Positions 26,974-36,609 of a stretch of 64,000 nucleotides of DNA are shown here, in pieces. Position numbers and translations under genes: made by a program. The stretch lies in the NCBI RefSeq assembly GCF_007954275.1, contig NZ_VOLT01000002.1, positions 434,001-498,000 of the forward strand, in the 5' to 3' direction. Every line of letters starts with the position of its first letter. The stretch's first letter is position 1. The DNA is from Colwellia demingiae. GTDB taxonomy: Bacteria > Pseudomonadota > Gammaproteobacteria > Enterobacterales > Alteromonadaceae. The notes beneath the pieces were generated by a model. The model saw only the letters and a program-made list of their open reading frames with translations, had not been told where the DNA came from and did not search any database.

Positions 26974-27789
26974 TTACTTTGAAAGCTCTGCTGCCGTATC
27001 AACAAATATTCCTTGAATATCTTTCGCTTCTCTTTCTGTTTGACCGCCGTGCTTTAGAAATGCAGCAATAATTTTTTGTGTTTTTTCTTCTTTCGCGCGT
27101 TCAAGAAAATAGCGTAACTCTAGCTCACTACCCACATCCTCATCTTTGATAGAAGCGGCAATAATTTCCTTATACATAACGATATCGCGAATTTCCCATG
27201 CACTTACTAATTGCAATAACGGTTCAATGAAAGCATCCAGTTCTACTTTAGGAACAAACTGAGTAATGATGTTTAACGCTTCTGCTTGTTGAGCCGTAAA
27301 GTCTGCTCCTGTTAACAATGCTTGCAGTGCTTTGCCTTTACCTAAACGACGTGCAAACTGAACTGCACCTTGACCACCCGTTGGAATATTAATGTGTAAT
27401 TCTGGTTGAGCAAAAGCCGAATTTTCAGTGCCGTATGCTAAATCACATGCCATAACAAATTCATTGCCGCCACCGCGAGCTACACCATCGACTATCGCAA
27501 CTGAAAGTTGCTTCATCGCTTTTATATTACCAATCATATGGTTGAATTCAATTGAAGCTGCTTGTCCCCCTTGACTACCATTGATTACATTCAAATCCAG
27601 ATGAGCGATAAAAAATGTATCATGAAATGATTTAAAAACAACTGCTTTAGTTTCTCTGTCATCTTTTAGCGACAAAACAAAAGCGTTAATTTCATTAATT
27701 AAATCAATAGTTAAAACATTCACAGGAGGGTTTTTGATTAATATTGTAGCCACGCCAGCTTCTTTAGTTATCATTAATTTATTCATCAT
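26974..27789 (-). CDS. enoyl-CoA hydratase/isomerase family protein
   Basis: 271 aa crotonase fold. N-terminal KEAGVATILIKNPPVNVLT, a CoA-pocket region VFKSFHDTFFIAHLDL, the oxyanion loop VDGVARGGGNEFVMACDLAYG, and PELHINIPTGGQGAVQFARRLG. In place of the usual second catalytic glutamate the region reads INIPTGGQG, so the reaction may not be simple hydration. Divergent to the LysR gene at 27931 (141 bp), its probable regulator. Substrate unknown. Two ATGs (27789 and 27786) are equal start choices. Confidence 0.8.
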   Translation of the reverse strand: MMNKLMITKEAGVATILIKNPPVNVLTIDLINEINAFVLSLKDDRETKAVVFKSFHDTFFIAHLDLNVINGSQGGQAASIEFNHMIGNIKAMKQLSVAIVDGVARGGGNEFVMACDLAYGTENSAFAQPELHINIPTGGQGAVQFARRLGKGKALQALLTGADFTAQQAEALNIITQFVPKVELDAFIEPLLQLVSAWEIRDIVMYKEIIAASIKDEDVGSELELRYFLERAKEEKTQKIIAAFLKHGGQTEREAKDIQGIFVDTAAELSK

Positions 27790-27930
27790 TATTTCCTCTT
27801 AGGGTAGATATTACAGCGACACTATTTGTGTCACTTCGAATTCATGTAGCTACTTTAAAAGTATATTAGGCATCAATAAACAGACTAACTTGAACTATAA
27901 TGATTCCAAAACGGAACCAATGGAGTCTTT

Positions 27931-28881
27931 ATGGATCTCTCTAGTCGATTATTACTGTTATTAGAAGTTGCTGAATTAGGCAGTTTTGCCAAAGTATCAG
28001 AGCAAAGGAATGTCAACAGATCTGCTATATCAAAACAGATAACTAAACTCGAACAAGAGCTTGGCGTGCACCTATTGAATAGGACAACGCGTTCGTTGTC
28101 GCTAACTGCTGCAGGGTCAGAAATGGCTAATCAGGCAATTCATTTAAGAGCGTTACTCAATAACTCAAAACGCCTTGCACAGAACTACCATCATGAACCT
28201 TTAGGAGAACTTAAAATATCTAGTTCAACATTATTTGGTCGCCAATACGTGCAACAAGTTATTCTGAAGTTTCAACAACTGTATCCTGATATTCGCATTG
28301 AATTATTATTAGAAGATCGCGAAGTGGACATAGTAGGCGAAGGATTTGATATAGGATTTCGTATTGGCGAGCCTAAAGAGTCAAATTTAATCTCTAAAAA
28401 AATAGCTCGAAATCGACTATTAATTGTCGCCGCGCCGAGCTTTATTGAAAAATATGGTTTGCCAACTACAGTGCCAAAATTAGAAAGCTTGCCTGCGGTT
28501 GTTTACTCAACTCAAGGTTTGTTAATTGATAAAATAAAATACCAAGATAGTAAAGGGGAAGATGCTTTTATACAGTTCAATATCGCCTACAAAGTTAATG
28601 AAGTTGAGATGTTAATTAATACTGCGTTAGCAGGTCAGATGTTAACGGTTACCACGGCGCAGATGATCGAAAATGAAATTTTAGAAGGCAAACTGATTCC
28701 AATAATGACCCATCTAAATTTAATGGATTATGGTTCGTTTTACGCCGTTTATCCTCATAGAGATTCACCATTAAAAACAAGGCTTTTTATCGAGATGTTA
28801 AAGGATATTGTTGGGGATAAAACACCCATTTGGGAGTCACGTATTCCTGGGTTGGAAAAGATGTACGGTAATTCAAAATGA
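27931..28881 (+). CDS. LysR-family transcriptional regulator
   Basis: 316 aa. HTH in LLEVAELGSFAKVSEQRNVNRSAISKQI, followed by the effector domain (ELKISSSTLFGRQYVQQVIL, FDIGFRIGEP). Divergent to the crotonase-family gene; start ATG 27931 preceded by GGAGTC. Effector unknown. Confidence 0.85.
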   Translation: MDLSSRLLLLLEVAELGSFAKVSEQRNVNRSAISKQITKLEQELGVHLLNRTTRSLSLTAAGSEMANQAIHLRALLNNSKRLAQNYHHEPLGELKISSSTLFGRQYVQQVILKFQQLYPDIRIELLLEDREVDIVGEGFDIGFRIGEPKESNLISKKIARNRLLIVAAPSFIEKYGLPTTVPKLESLPAVVYSTQGLLIDKIKYQDSKGEDAFIQFNIAYKVNEVEMLINTALAGQMLTVTTAQMIENEILEGKLIPIMTHLNLMDYGSFYAVYPHRDSPLKTRLFIEMLKDIVGDKTPIWESRIPGLEKMYGNSK

Positions 28882-29024
28882 ACGTTACAATAACTTACTT
28901 AGCCTCGCTAATTAAAACTGTTTTATATATATAAAACCAAAATATAAACATTTTGATTACTATTACGTCACCTGATAGGGTATGTATCATGGAAATATTG
29001 ATACAACTTAAAGGGAATTAATCA

Positions 29025-30269
29025 ATGGCTGACAATAAAGTCCATCTTGTACAAAAATCTCGTCGTCAATTTTTACGCAGTGCAGGCATGTTAGCGCTAG
29101 GAGCTTCTCCGCTTCTTAGCTTAGCCGCAACCGACAATAATGAAGGCGTTAGCCTTGCCGGAGGCATGAGACCTTTAGTTAAATATCCTGGAAAACGGGA
29201 TTTGATTTTAGTTCACAGCAGGCCACCCCATTTAGAAACACCTTTTTCTGTATTTAATGAAAGTCTTATTACCCCAAATGATGCATTTTATGTTCGTTAT
29301 CACCTTGCAAACTTTCCTACCGAAATAGACCTAAACACATATAAACTTAACGTTAACGGTGCCGTTAAAAAGACACTTCAGCTTAGCCTTCAAGAACTTA
29401 AGTCAATGGCAGAACCTGTTGAAGTTGTTGCTGTCAATCAATGTTCAGGCAACAGCAGAGGGTATTCATCGCCACGCGTTTTTGGTGCCCAACTCAGTAA
29501 TGGAGCAATGGGAAATGCACGTTGGACCGGTATCCCCCTTAGAACTGTGTTGGAAAAAGCAGGTGTATCACCTGAAGCAATGTACGTTACTTTTAATGGC
29601 CTTGATAAGCCGGTATTACCAACCACTCCTGACTTTAAGAAAGCACTAAATATTGACCACGCTCTAAGCGCAGAACCATTACTAGCTTGGGGAATGAACG
29701 GTGAAGATCTACCTTTTTTAAACGGTTATCCTTTGAAGCTTATTGTACCTGGCTATTTCGGTACGTATTGGGTTAAACATTTATCTGAAATAACCGTATT
29801 AGACACTGAATTCACCGGCCACGATTCCTATTTCATGAATACCGCTTATCAACTGCCCGACAATGACTGTCTATGTATTACCCCAGGCAGTACCGCTGAT
29901 AAAAGCCGTCCGATTTCAACACTTCCTGTGCGCAGCTTTATGACTAATATTGCTGCTGGAGATACCCTGCCATCAGCTAAGCCCATTGAACTTGAAGGTA
30001 TTGCCTTTGACGATGGTTCTGGCATAAAAAATGTCGATATATCAATCGATGGCGGCATAACTTGGCTCACCAGTACTTTAGGTGAAAGCTTGGGACGATT
30101 CTCCTTTCGCCCATGGAAGCTTACTGTCAGTTTTACACAAAAAGGAAATGCATTAGTCATGGTACGAGCCAGTAACAAAAACGGTGAAGTGCAACCACTT
30201 AGGGCAAGCTGGAATCATGGTGGCTATATACGCCATGCTATTGAATCAGTCGCCATTAACGTTACATAG
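29025..30269 (+). CDS. sorA: SorA-type sulfite dehydrogenase, molybdenum subunit
   Basis: 414 aa. Twin-arginine signal SRRQFLRSAGMLALGASPLL. Sulfite-oxidase fold: FYVRYHLANFP, then VAVNQCSGNSRG with the Cys ligand of molybdenum (about residue 140), GNARWTGIPLRTVLEKAGV, GYPLKLIVPGYFGTYWVKHL and a C-terminal Mo-co dimerisation domain (IELEGIAFDDGSGIKNVDIS, WNHGGY). Oxidises sulfite to sulfate in the periplasm, passing electrons to cytochrome SorB, whose gene follows after 9 bp but is broken by an in-frame TGA. Confidence 0.85.
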   Translation: MADNKVHLVQKSRRQFLRSAGMLALGASPLLSLAATDNNEGVSLAGGMRPLVKYPGKRDLILVHSRPPHLETPFSVFNESLITPNDAFYVRYHLANFPTEIDLNTYKLNVNGAVKKTLQLSLQELKSMAEPVEVVAVNQCSGNSRGYSSPRVFGAQLSNGAMGNARWTGIPLRTVLEKAGVSPEAMYVTFNGLDKPVLPTTPDFKKALNIDHALSAEPLLAWGMNGEDLPFLNGYPLKLIVPGYFGTYWVKHLSEITVLDTEFTGHDSYFMNTAYQLPDNDCLCITPGSTADKSRPISTLPVRSFMTNIAAGDTLPSAKPIELEGIAFDDGSGIKNVDISIDGGITWLTSTLGESLGRFSFRPWKLTVSFTQKGNALVMVRASNKNGEVQPLRASWNHGGYIRHAIESVAINVT

Positions 30270-30278
30270 AGGTACCCC

Positions 30279-30968
30279 ATGTCTAACAACACATCATTTG
30301 CTACTTTGTTGAGCCCTACAATTGTAAGTACCTTGCTAACTATTGTCGTTTTTTCTGGCATATCACCTTCAGTCAGCCAGGCATATGCATCAGTCGACAA
30401 GACTATAAAAAAGATTACGCTGCCAGCAAGTACCATTTCTCTACCAAAATCAGAATTACCCGGTTATAACCTAGCCCTGCAAAAATGAACTATTTGCCAC
30501 TCCGTTGATTACATACATCATCAGCCCCCAGGCATGGATCAAAAAGCATGGACAAATGCAGTGTTAAAAATGCAGCACTCTTATGGCGCACCAATAAGTG
30601 AAAGCGATATAAGCAGTATTGGCGCTTATCTATCCGTTGTATACGGCTCAGCCAAAGCTGATGATCCAGAAATTATTGATGCTTCCAAACCTCCAGTTAG
30701 TGCTCCACCTTCTGGTGAAGCACTCGACGTACAAGTGTTGCTAACGAACAATGGATGTACGGGTTGTCATGATATTAATAAGAAAATCGTAGGTCCTGCA
30801 TTTAAGAGTATTGCCAAAAAATATAAGGCCGAAACTGATGCTATTAAGAAGTTAGTCGCCTCGATTCAAAGCGGCGGTAGCGGAAAATGGGGAAATATGA
30901 CCATGCCACCGATGAATGTTAACGATAAACAAGCTGAGGCATTAGCAGTGTTTATACTCAAACAGTAA
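30279..30968 (+). pseudogene. sorB: SorB-type cytochrome c subunit with TGA at the first haem cysteine codon
   Basis: The frame opening at ATG 30279 gives a signal peptide (LLTIVVFSGISPSVSQAYA) and runs SELPGYNLALQK up to TGA 30486-30488, then continues in the same frame with TICHSVDYIHHQPPGMDQ and on to 30968. The TGA sits exactly where SorB-type proteins have the first Cys of CxxCH (here x-T-I-C-H). A second intact haem motif CTGCH follows about 100 codons later with the distal MTMPPM methionines. Cheapest explanation: TGC/TGT to TGA nonsense change. Selenocysteine would need a SECIS hairpin, which I do not see. An internal ATG 30534 could give a haem-II-only fragment lacking a signal peptide. 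Confidence 0.85.
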
Positions 30969-31053
30969 CTCACAAACCTGAGAAGATCCGCTACTCCCTT
31001 TTATCTAGCGGCTCTTTTCATGTACCACATAGTGATTGAAATCAATTCAACAA

Positions 31054-31079
31054 AAAACAGCCTCACTAGAGGCTGTTTT
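31054..31079 (+). terminator. terminator of the sorAB operon
   Basis: Perfect 11-bp stem AAAACAGCCTC / GAGGCTGTTTT with loop ACTA. The T-run on one strand and A-run on the other make it usable in both directions, also for ggt (minus strand). Confidence 0.9.
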
Positions 31080-31183
31080 AATTATTCTTTTAGTTAATTT
31101 ATACCAATCGTATTCGTTAACTTTTATAAACAGTAATAATTAATCGGTCATCATTATTCTACTGTCATTCTTATTGCGATAAC

Positions 31184-33043
31184 TTATTTAGCTAGCTTCA
31201 CTGGTTGCTCAATAACATCAACAGCAATTGCTGCTGAACCGGCTCTTCTTGGGTCTGACGCCCCTAAAAATACACCATTATGTTTCATAATGGTTTGTAG
31301 GCTGCCCAGTGAGCTCGATACTTTGACGTTATAGCCTTGCGCTTTTAATATATCAACGGTATCAGCAGGAATATTCCTTTCAACAGACAACACATCAGGT
31401 TGCCATTGGTGATGGACTCTTGGTGCATTAGTGGCCTCAGCAATATTCATTTCGAAATATAAAACATTCACCAATTGTTGAAATACCGAGGTGATTATTT
31501 TGCTACCGCCAGGTGTACCGGTAGCAATATATGGCTCACCATTTTTTAAAACGATCGTTGGCGTCATTGAACTTAGTGGCCGTTTTTTGGCTTCGATTGC
31601 ATTAGCTTCCCCGCCAATCAAACCATAACTATTTGGGCTACCTGGTTTTACCGAAAAATCATCCATGGTGTTGTTCAGTAAAATTCCTGTACCTGGAATA
31701 GTAATACCACTACCGTAGTTGTGATTTAAAGTATAAGTACTACTAACCACATTACCCGCGGCATCCATTACAGAAAAATGTGTTGTATCAGGGCTTTCAT
31801 ATTTGCTGGGTTCACCGGCTTTAATATCACTTGAAGGAGTTATTTTATTCCGCTTAATATTTTTACTGAGTTCTTTTGCATATATTTTGCTGGTTAAGCC
31901 CTTACTCGGTACGTTGACAAAAGCGGGGTCGCCTAAAAAGGTACTTCTGTCAGCATAAGCGCGCTTAAAGATTTCAGTTTGCAGATGTATCATTGCTGCA
32001 GAGCCTTGCTGAATGTTCTCTAAGTTAAGTGTTTCAAACATATTTAACATTTGGATAAGGTGAACGCCACCTGAGCTTGGTGGTGGCATAGTTAAAATTT
32101 CAAATCCTTGAAATGTGCCACGAATCGGCGCTACTTCATTAACTTTATAATCAGCTAAGTCTTTTGCAGTAATGAGGCCATCACCCTGCTCCATTGCAGC
32201 GACAATTTTTTTTGCAATATCCCCTTGGTAAAATCCAGATTTACCCTGCTCGCGCAAATACGCTAAGCTATTCGCGAGATCTTTTTGTACCCAAACTTCG
32301 CCAGCTAGATACGGCTGGCAATTTTCTTTTAAAAATACTCGGCATGTTTCAGCGTTAACTGATAAAAACATTTGTTCTTTGTAAAAAAATCGCGCCATAT
32401 CATCGTCAACAATAATGCCAGTTCTAGCGAGTTTTTCTGCGGGTTTAATGACCTCAGACCAAGACATTGAACCATATTTTTCAAGGGCATAGTGTAAACC
32501 AGCAACTGTGCCTGGTACTCCTGAGGCGGATAATGTTTTCAATGATTTATTCACTATCGGGTAACCATATTCATCAAGAAAAACATCTTTGTATGCTAAA
32601 GCAGGAGCCGTTTCTCGATAATCAATGGCAATTGTTTTATTTTTATCGCCTAAATGGACCAGCATAAAACCACCACCCGCTAAATTTCCAGCGCGTGGTA
32701 AAACAACAGATAATGCAAAACCTACCGCGACCGCAGCATCAACCGCGTTGCCACCTTGCCTTAGAATATCAGCACCCACTTCACTGGCGATCCGTTTTTG
32801 ACTAACAACCATGCCTTTTCTGCCGATAACAGGGTGAGAGACATCATGATAATCAACCAATTGCCATAAACGAGGAAGCTCTGCTGTGCTAACTTGCTGG
32901 ACTGGTGTCGTGGCGACACTAGTCGTCGCGACGAACGCTAAAAAACAACAGGTTAATTTTATTACCGTATACCGAGGCTTTTTTTGGGGGGGAGCACTGT
33001 AGAATAATCGATTATGAATATTGGTAATAAAATTATTTTTCAT
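31184..33043 (-). CDS. ggt: gamma-glutamyltransferase
   Basis: 619 aa with a long N-terminus carrying a hydrophobic signal (VIKLTCCFLAFVATTSVATT). Ntn-hydrolase family: VVSQKRIASEVGADILRQGGNAVDAAVA at the N-terminal part, catalytic Thr at the autocleavage site DTTHFSVMDAAGNVVSSTYT (about residue 420), LLNNTMDDF, and the GTPGGSKI signature. Moves gamma-glutamyl groups from glutathione and related peptides in the periplasm. Transcribed alone and convergent with sorAB across a shared terminator. Confidence 0.92.
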   Translation of the reverse strand: MKNNFITNIHNRLFYSAPPQKKPRYTVIKLTCCFLAFVATTSVATTPVQQVSTAELPRLWQLVDYHDVSHPVIGRKGMVVSQKRIASEVGADILRQGGNAVDAAVAVGFALSVVLPRAGNLAGGGFMLVHLGDKNKTIAIDYRETAPALAYKDVFLDEYGYPIVNKSLKTLSASGVPGTVAGLHYALEKYGSMSWSEVIKPAEKLARTGIIVDDDMARFFYKEQMFLSVNAETCRVFLKENCQPYLAGEVWVQKDLANSLAYLREQGKSGFYQGDIAKKIVAAMEQGDGLITAKDLADYKVNEVAPIRGTFQGFEILTMPPPSSGGVHLIQMLNMFETLNLENIQQGSAAMIHLQTEIFKRAYADRSTFLGDPAFVNVPSKGLTSKIYAKELSKNIKRNKITPSSDIKAGEPSKYESPDTTHFSVMDAAGNVVSSTYTLNHNYGSGITIPGTGILLNNTMDDFSVKPGSPNSYGLIGGEANAIEAKKRPLSSMTPTIVLKNGEPYIATGTPGGSKIITSVFQQLVNVLYFEMNIAEATNAPRVHHQWQPDVLSVERNIPADTVDILKAQGYNVKVSSSLGSLQTIMKHNGVFLGASDPRRAGSAAIAVDVIEQPVKLAK

Positions 33044-33268
33044 AGTTATTTCTTTATATCATAGGATTTTCCACTAAGGAAAAATGGTTGGATGAACTGT
33101 CCAGCTTCTACTCGACAGTTTGTAACTCAGAAAATTATCATCATTAGCAGGTAAGCACCTTCATTTATTAATGACGCCAGTTAGAATTGTAAAACATTTC
33201 GATAACATTAAGCAGTTATGCTTTGTATCATGACGTGTCGCATCGAAATTCAGTTAAAAAGAAAAACC

Positions 33269-33739
33269 TTATACTTTTGGCTTTTCAGATATCCAAAGTT
33301 TAATATTTCCTTTAACCACAACAACATCATTTTCATCATAAGCAGTGATGTTAACAAGCATATCACCAGGCTTCCAATCTTCTGCATTAACCTTAGCTAC
33401 GCATCGAATATCACTACCTGCTTTTGCGGTGTAATCAACGGTCATTCCTTTTGGGATCCAACGTAGGTGCTTAGGTACAGATGCTTCTGCCATTACCCCC
33501 ATTGCCATTTCTAAACCATTACAAATAGCGATCACATGCACCGTTTTTATATGATTAAAAACCTTTTTTCTTTTTTTGATAAGACAAGTACACTGGTTAG
33601 GTACTAATTCTGAAATTTTAGGGCTAATAGTCGCAAAATAAGGCGCGATGCGGCTGACCATAATTGAAAATAGTTTATTCCCAAAAGGGTATTTTTCAAG
33701 TTTATGGTATAACGATAGAGTTTTATTGGTCTGGTTCAT
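33269..33739 (-). CDS. DUF4442 hotdog-fold protein, possible thioesterase
   Basis: 156 aa. The DUF4442 pattern is visible: MVSRIAPYFATISPKISEL, RKKVFNHIKTVHVIAICNGLEMAMGVMAE (the central hotdog helix) and GMTVDYTAKAGSDIRC, DMLVNITAYDENDVVVVKG strands. Relatives are thioesterase-like; substrate not known. Stands alone, followed downstream on the other side by 225 bp without features before ggt. Confidence 0.75.
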   Translation of the reverse strand: MNQTNKTLSLYHKLEKYPFGNKLFSIMVSRIAPYFATISPKISELVPNQCTCLIKKRKKVFNHIKTVHVIAICNGLEMAMGVMAEASVPKHLRWIPKGMTVDYTAKAGSDIRCVAKVNAEDWKPGDMLVNITAYDENDVVVVKGNIKLWISEKPKV

Positions 33740-33914
33740 AATCTGCTTTTAACGGTTATTTTCAAGAGTTTTTCAATGCTAGGTGAAGTTAGCTCTAGAT
33801 TAACTTAATTTTTAATTGAGTGAATAAGACTAACGCCAAGCAACATTAAGAATAATGAGCTGAAGGTAACTTATCATTAGCTCAACGTCACTACAAACTA
33901 ATGAAATAGTTAAC

Positions 33915-34229
33915 TATACCCGTTCCACTTGAAGATGCAGGATTCAGCTGGAATTATAAACGCCTTTAGGCAAAGCATTGATTGAAGAGAATAGTTATTC
34001 TATTGTCGAAATCAATAACGTGGCATAACGCGTTTATAAACCAGCCCATTGGGGAGACCTGAGCAAAAAACATTCATCGTTACATTTGTTTTTAAGGACG
34101 CAACATGGATGTAACTTATTAGAGAATGCAGGAGCACATTTTCCCGAGTAACCCTTAACAAAAAAATGTGCCTTGATTATGATTCGCTCCGGCTTCCTGA
34201 AACGAGCATCTTCAAGTGGAGCGGGTATA
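33915..34229. repeat. MITE-like element, 315 bp, left of the proXWV locus
   Basis: Left end TATACCCGTTCCACTTGAAG with continuing GATGC and right end GCATC then TTCAAGTGGAGCGGGTATA are inverted repeats with one mismatch. Interior shares the GATTCAG, GGAATTATAAACG and TTGATTGAAGAGAAT wording with the element at 3376-3639. The 17-base end TATACCCGTTCCACTTG recurs in direct orientation at 37797-37813. Inner ORFs are not coding. Confidence 0.8.
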
Positions 34230-34413
34230 TACATAAGTTTTATTTAAGTTATTTTTAATGATTATAAATTTAACAACTGCATTCCCCTCGTTCTAGTATC
34301 GGTAATAAAAGTTTTCGATCTGAACCATTGCAATGATATTTATTCATTTTTGATGTAATCTGGTCCTGAACGGCAACAAGACTCTTTGATAAAAACTAAA
34401 GGAAATAATAATA

Positions 34414-35385
34414 ATGAAAAAATTAATCCTACCATTAGCCGCTTTAATATTAAGTACTTATATAATGCCAGCTACGGCACAGTCAGATTGCGGGGACATC
34501 ACAATAAGTGAAATGAACTGGGCCTCAGGACAATTGGTAACATCGGTATCCAAATTCATTTTAGAACAGGGGTACGGCTGTAACGTTCTAACCATCCCAA
34601 CATCTACCGTTCCTTACGTTGTATCTCTTGCTGAAACCGGTAAACCTGACATCATTACCGAACTATGGATCACCGCAGTGCCTCTGTATAAAGAGCTTGA
34701 AAAACAGGGCAAAGTAATAACGGCAACTAAAGTTCTTTCTGATGGTGGTACTAACGGTTGGTGGATTCCGAAATACCTTGCCGACAAACATCCGGAGCTG
34801 AAAACCATAGAAGGCGTCCTGGCTAACCCAGAACTGGTTGGCGGTCGTTTCCATAATGCACCAAATGGCTGGGGCATGCGAACCACGAACGACAACTTGA
34901 TCAAGGCATTCGACTTTGCTGGCAATAAGATGGATGTTTTCAACCATGGCTCAGGTGAAACACTGGCCGCCTCTATTGCATCAGCTTACGACGCTCATGA
35001 ACCATGGTTCGGCTACTACTGGGCACCGACATCTGTCTTAGGTAAATATGAAATGGTTGCCGTAGATATGGGATCTTTCGATGAAGAAGCCTATGCCTGC
35101 GCTGAAAGTAAAGAATGTGCTAATCCGAAAAAGACCTCTCTGCCAAGCGCCACCGTAGTGACTGCAATAACAACCGATCTGGCTACACGTGAGCCGGAAG
35201 TGCTGAACCTGATGAAGAAGCTCTCCTTTACTAACAAGCAGATGAGTCAATTACTGGCTTGGCAAGAAGCTAATAAAGCCTCTTCTGAAGAGGCTGCCGT
35301 TCACTTTATTACCACCCAGCAGGGTGTCTGGTCAGCGTGGCTCAGCGAAGATGCCCGTAAAAACCTTGCACCACTGCTGAAATAA
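34414..35385 (+). CDS. proX: glycine betaine/proline/choline-type binding protein (ProX-like)
   Basis: 323 aa. Signal peptide LILPLAALILSTYIMPATAQ, then OpuAC-type fold: ITISEMNWASGQLVTSVSKF, PDIITELWITAVP (binding loop), DGGTNGWWIPKYL, EPWFGYYWAPTSVLGKYEM with a run of aromatics for a quaternary-amine cage. First gene of an X-W-V operon, the reverse order of E. coli proVWX. Codon choice (many CTG, GCC) looks more GC-rich than neighbours. Substrate class inferred from family; which amine is unknown. Confidence 0.82.
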   Translation: MKKLILPLAALILSTYIMPATAQSDCGDITISEMNWASGQLVTSVSKFILEQGYGCNVLTIPTSTVPYVVSLAETGKPDIITELWITAVPLYKELEKQGKVITATKVLSDGGTNGWWIPKYLADKHPELKTIEGVLANPELVGGRFHNAPNGWGMRTTNDNLIKAFDFAGNKMDVFNHGSGETLAASIASAYDAHEPWFGYYWAPTSVLGKYEMVAVDMGSFDEEAYACAESKECANPKKTSLPSATVVTAITTDLATREPEVLNLMKKLSFTNKQMSQLLAWQEANKASSEEAAVHFITTQQGVWSAWLSEDARKNLAPLLK

Positions 35386-35557
35386 ACTGCATTAACGATG
35401 GGACCAGTAAGTAAGTATTGATACTGGTCCTCCCCTCTCACACACATATTGACAGCAGATATTGCAACAAAATCAAGATGCCCTAAATACAAAGCAACAG
35501 CAGTTACCCTGATAAGGAGTTATCCGAACAGGGTAAAATAAATAGGAAATATTTAAT

Positions 35558-36598
35558 ATGTCATTTTATGACTCGCTATTCGATTCACTTGGATTACAGG
35601 ACTGGTGCAGTAACGAAGCTAAAGCCGGCCCAATGACCATGGCTGAACTTTTAGCAAAAAGCAAAAGCTCTACGGTAACCGAAGAGACTTCTCTCTGGAA
35701 TATGCCTTTCCCGTCACTCGATAATCTCCATGGCGCTTGCAACAGTATCCCTCGTACGCGAGATATGACTTCAGGTGTCGAGCAGCTTTTCCTCAATGTT
35801 AAAAGCAGCCTTCAGTTTGTACTTGATCCCCTAACACAGCCTCTGAGCTGGCTATTGGATGGTTCTATCTGGTTATTTGTTGCTACGCCTTGGTGGCTTT
35901 TGATCGGATTAACACTGCTCACTGTGCAACGGGTGACTCGTTCAAAAGGCGCTACCTTGTTGACCGCTATTACTTGGTTCTTCCTTGCCTTTATCGACCA
36001 CTACTCTTACGCTGTGCAAACAATGGCGATTATCTTTGTCTGTACGGGGATCAGTGTTTTACTCGGCGTTCCCATCGGCATAGCGATGTCAAAATACGAT
36101 AGGTTTCAAAAAGGGGTCATTCCGATTCTTGATATGCTGCAAACCTTGCCCTCCTTTGTCTATCTCATTCCACTCATCTTTCTGTTCAGTGTCACCGAAT
36201 CCAAATTATATGGCATTGCGATTATTATGTACGCGATAGTTCCAGTAATTAGACTCACTGATCTGGGTATACGATTAGTCGATAAAGATATTATTGAAGG
36301 GGCTAATGCCTTTGGTATGAGCGCCCGTCAAAAATTGTTCAATGTTGAACTGCCACTGGCACTACCTAACATCATGGCCGGCATTAACCAGACTATTATG
36401 ATGTCACTGGCGATGGTGGTTATCGCATCACTAGTATCTGCACCGGGTCTTGGTGTATTGGTATTGCGGGGAATTAATAACCTTGAGCTCGGTGTGGGAC
36501 TAGTCTCTGGTTTCTGTATCGTAATTTTGGCAATATTGTTAGACCGTGTAAGTAAAGCAACGTTAGCACGGATTGATGTATCTCAATCTAACACCTGA
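35558..36598 (+). CDS. proW: glycine betaine-type ABC permease (ProW-like)
   Basis: 346 aa. A hydrophilic N-terminal section of about 95 residues is followed by six or seven membrane helices and the EAA loop (DIIEGANAFGMSARQKLFNVELPLALPNIMAGIN), typical of ProW/OpuAB. Second gene of the operon, 172 bp after the binding-protein gene and 11 bp before the ATPase gene. Forms the channel for the substrate caught by the upstream protein. Confidence 0.85.
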   Translation: MSFYDSLFDSLGLQDWCSNEAKAGPMTMAELLAKSKSSTVTEETSLWNMPFPSLDNLHGACNSIPRTRDMTSGVEQLFLNVKSSLQFVLDPLTQPLSWLLDGSIWLFVATPWWLLIGLTLLTVQRVTRSKGATLLTAITWFFLAFIDHYSYAVQTMAIIFVCTGISVLLGVPIGIAMSKYDRFQKGVIPILDMLQTLPSFVYLIPLIFLFSVTESKLYGIAIIMYAIVPVIRLTDLGIRLVDKDIIEGANAFGMSARQKLFNVELPLALPNIMAGINQTIMMSLAMVVIASLVSAPGLGVLVLRGINNLELGVGLVSGFCIVILAILLDRVSKATLARIDVSQSNT

Positions 36599-36609
36599 GG
36601 CAGTGAACA

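Noticed and set aside
30486..30530. Selenocysteine insertion hairpin after the sorB TGA
   Set aside because: Only weak 4-bp pairings are possible in the next 40 bases; no stable stem with an exposed GU-type loop.
34034..34234. 66-aa minus-strand frame
   Set aside because: Contained in the 33915-34229 repeat element; wording follows the repeat, not a protein family.
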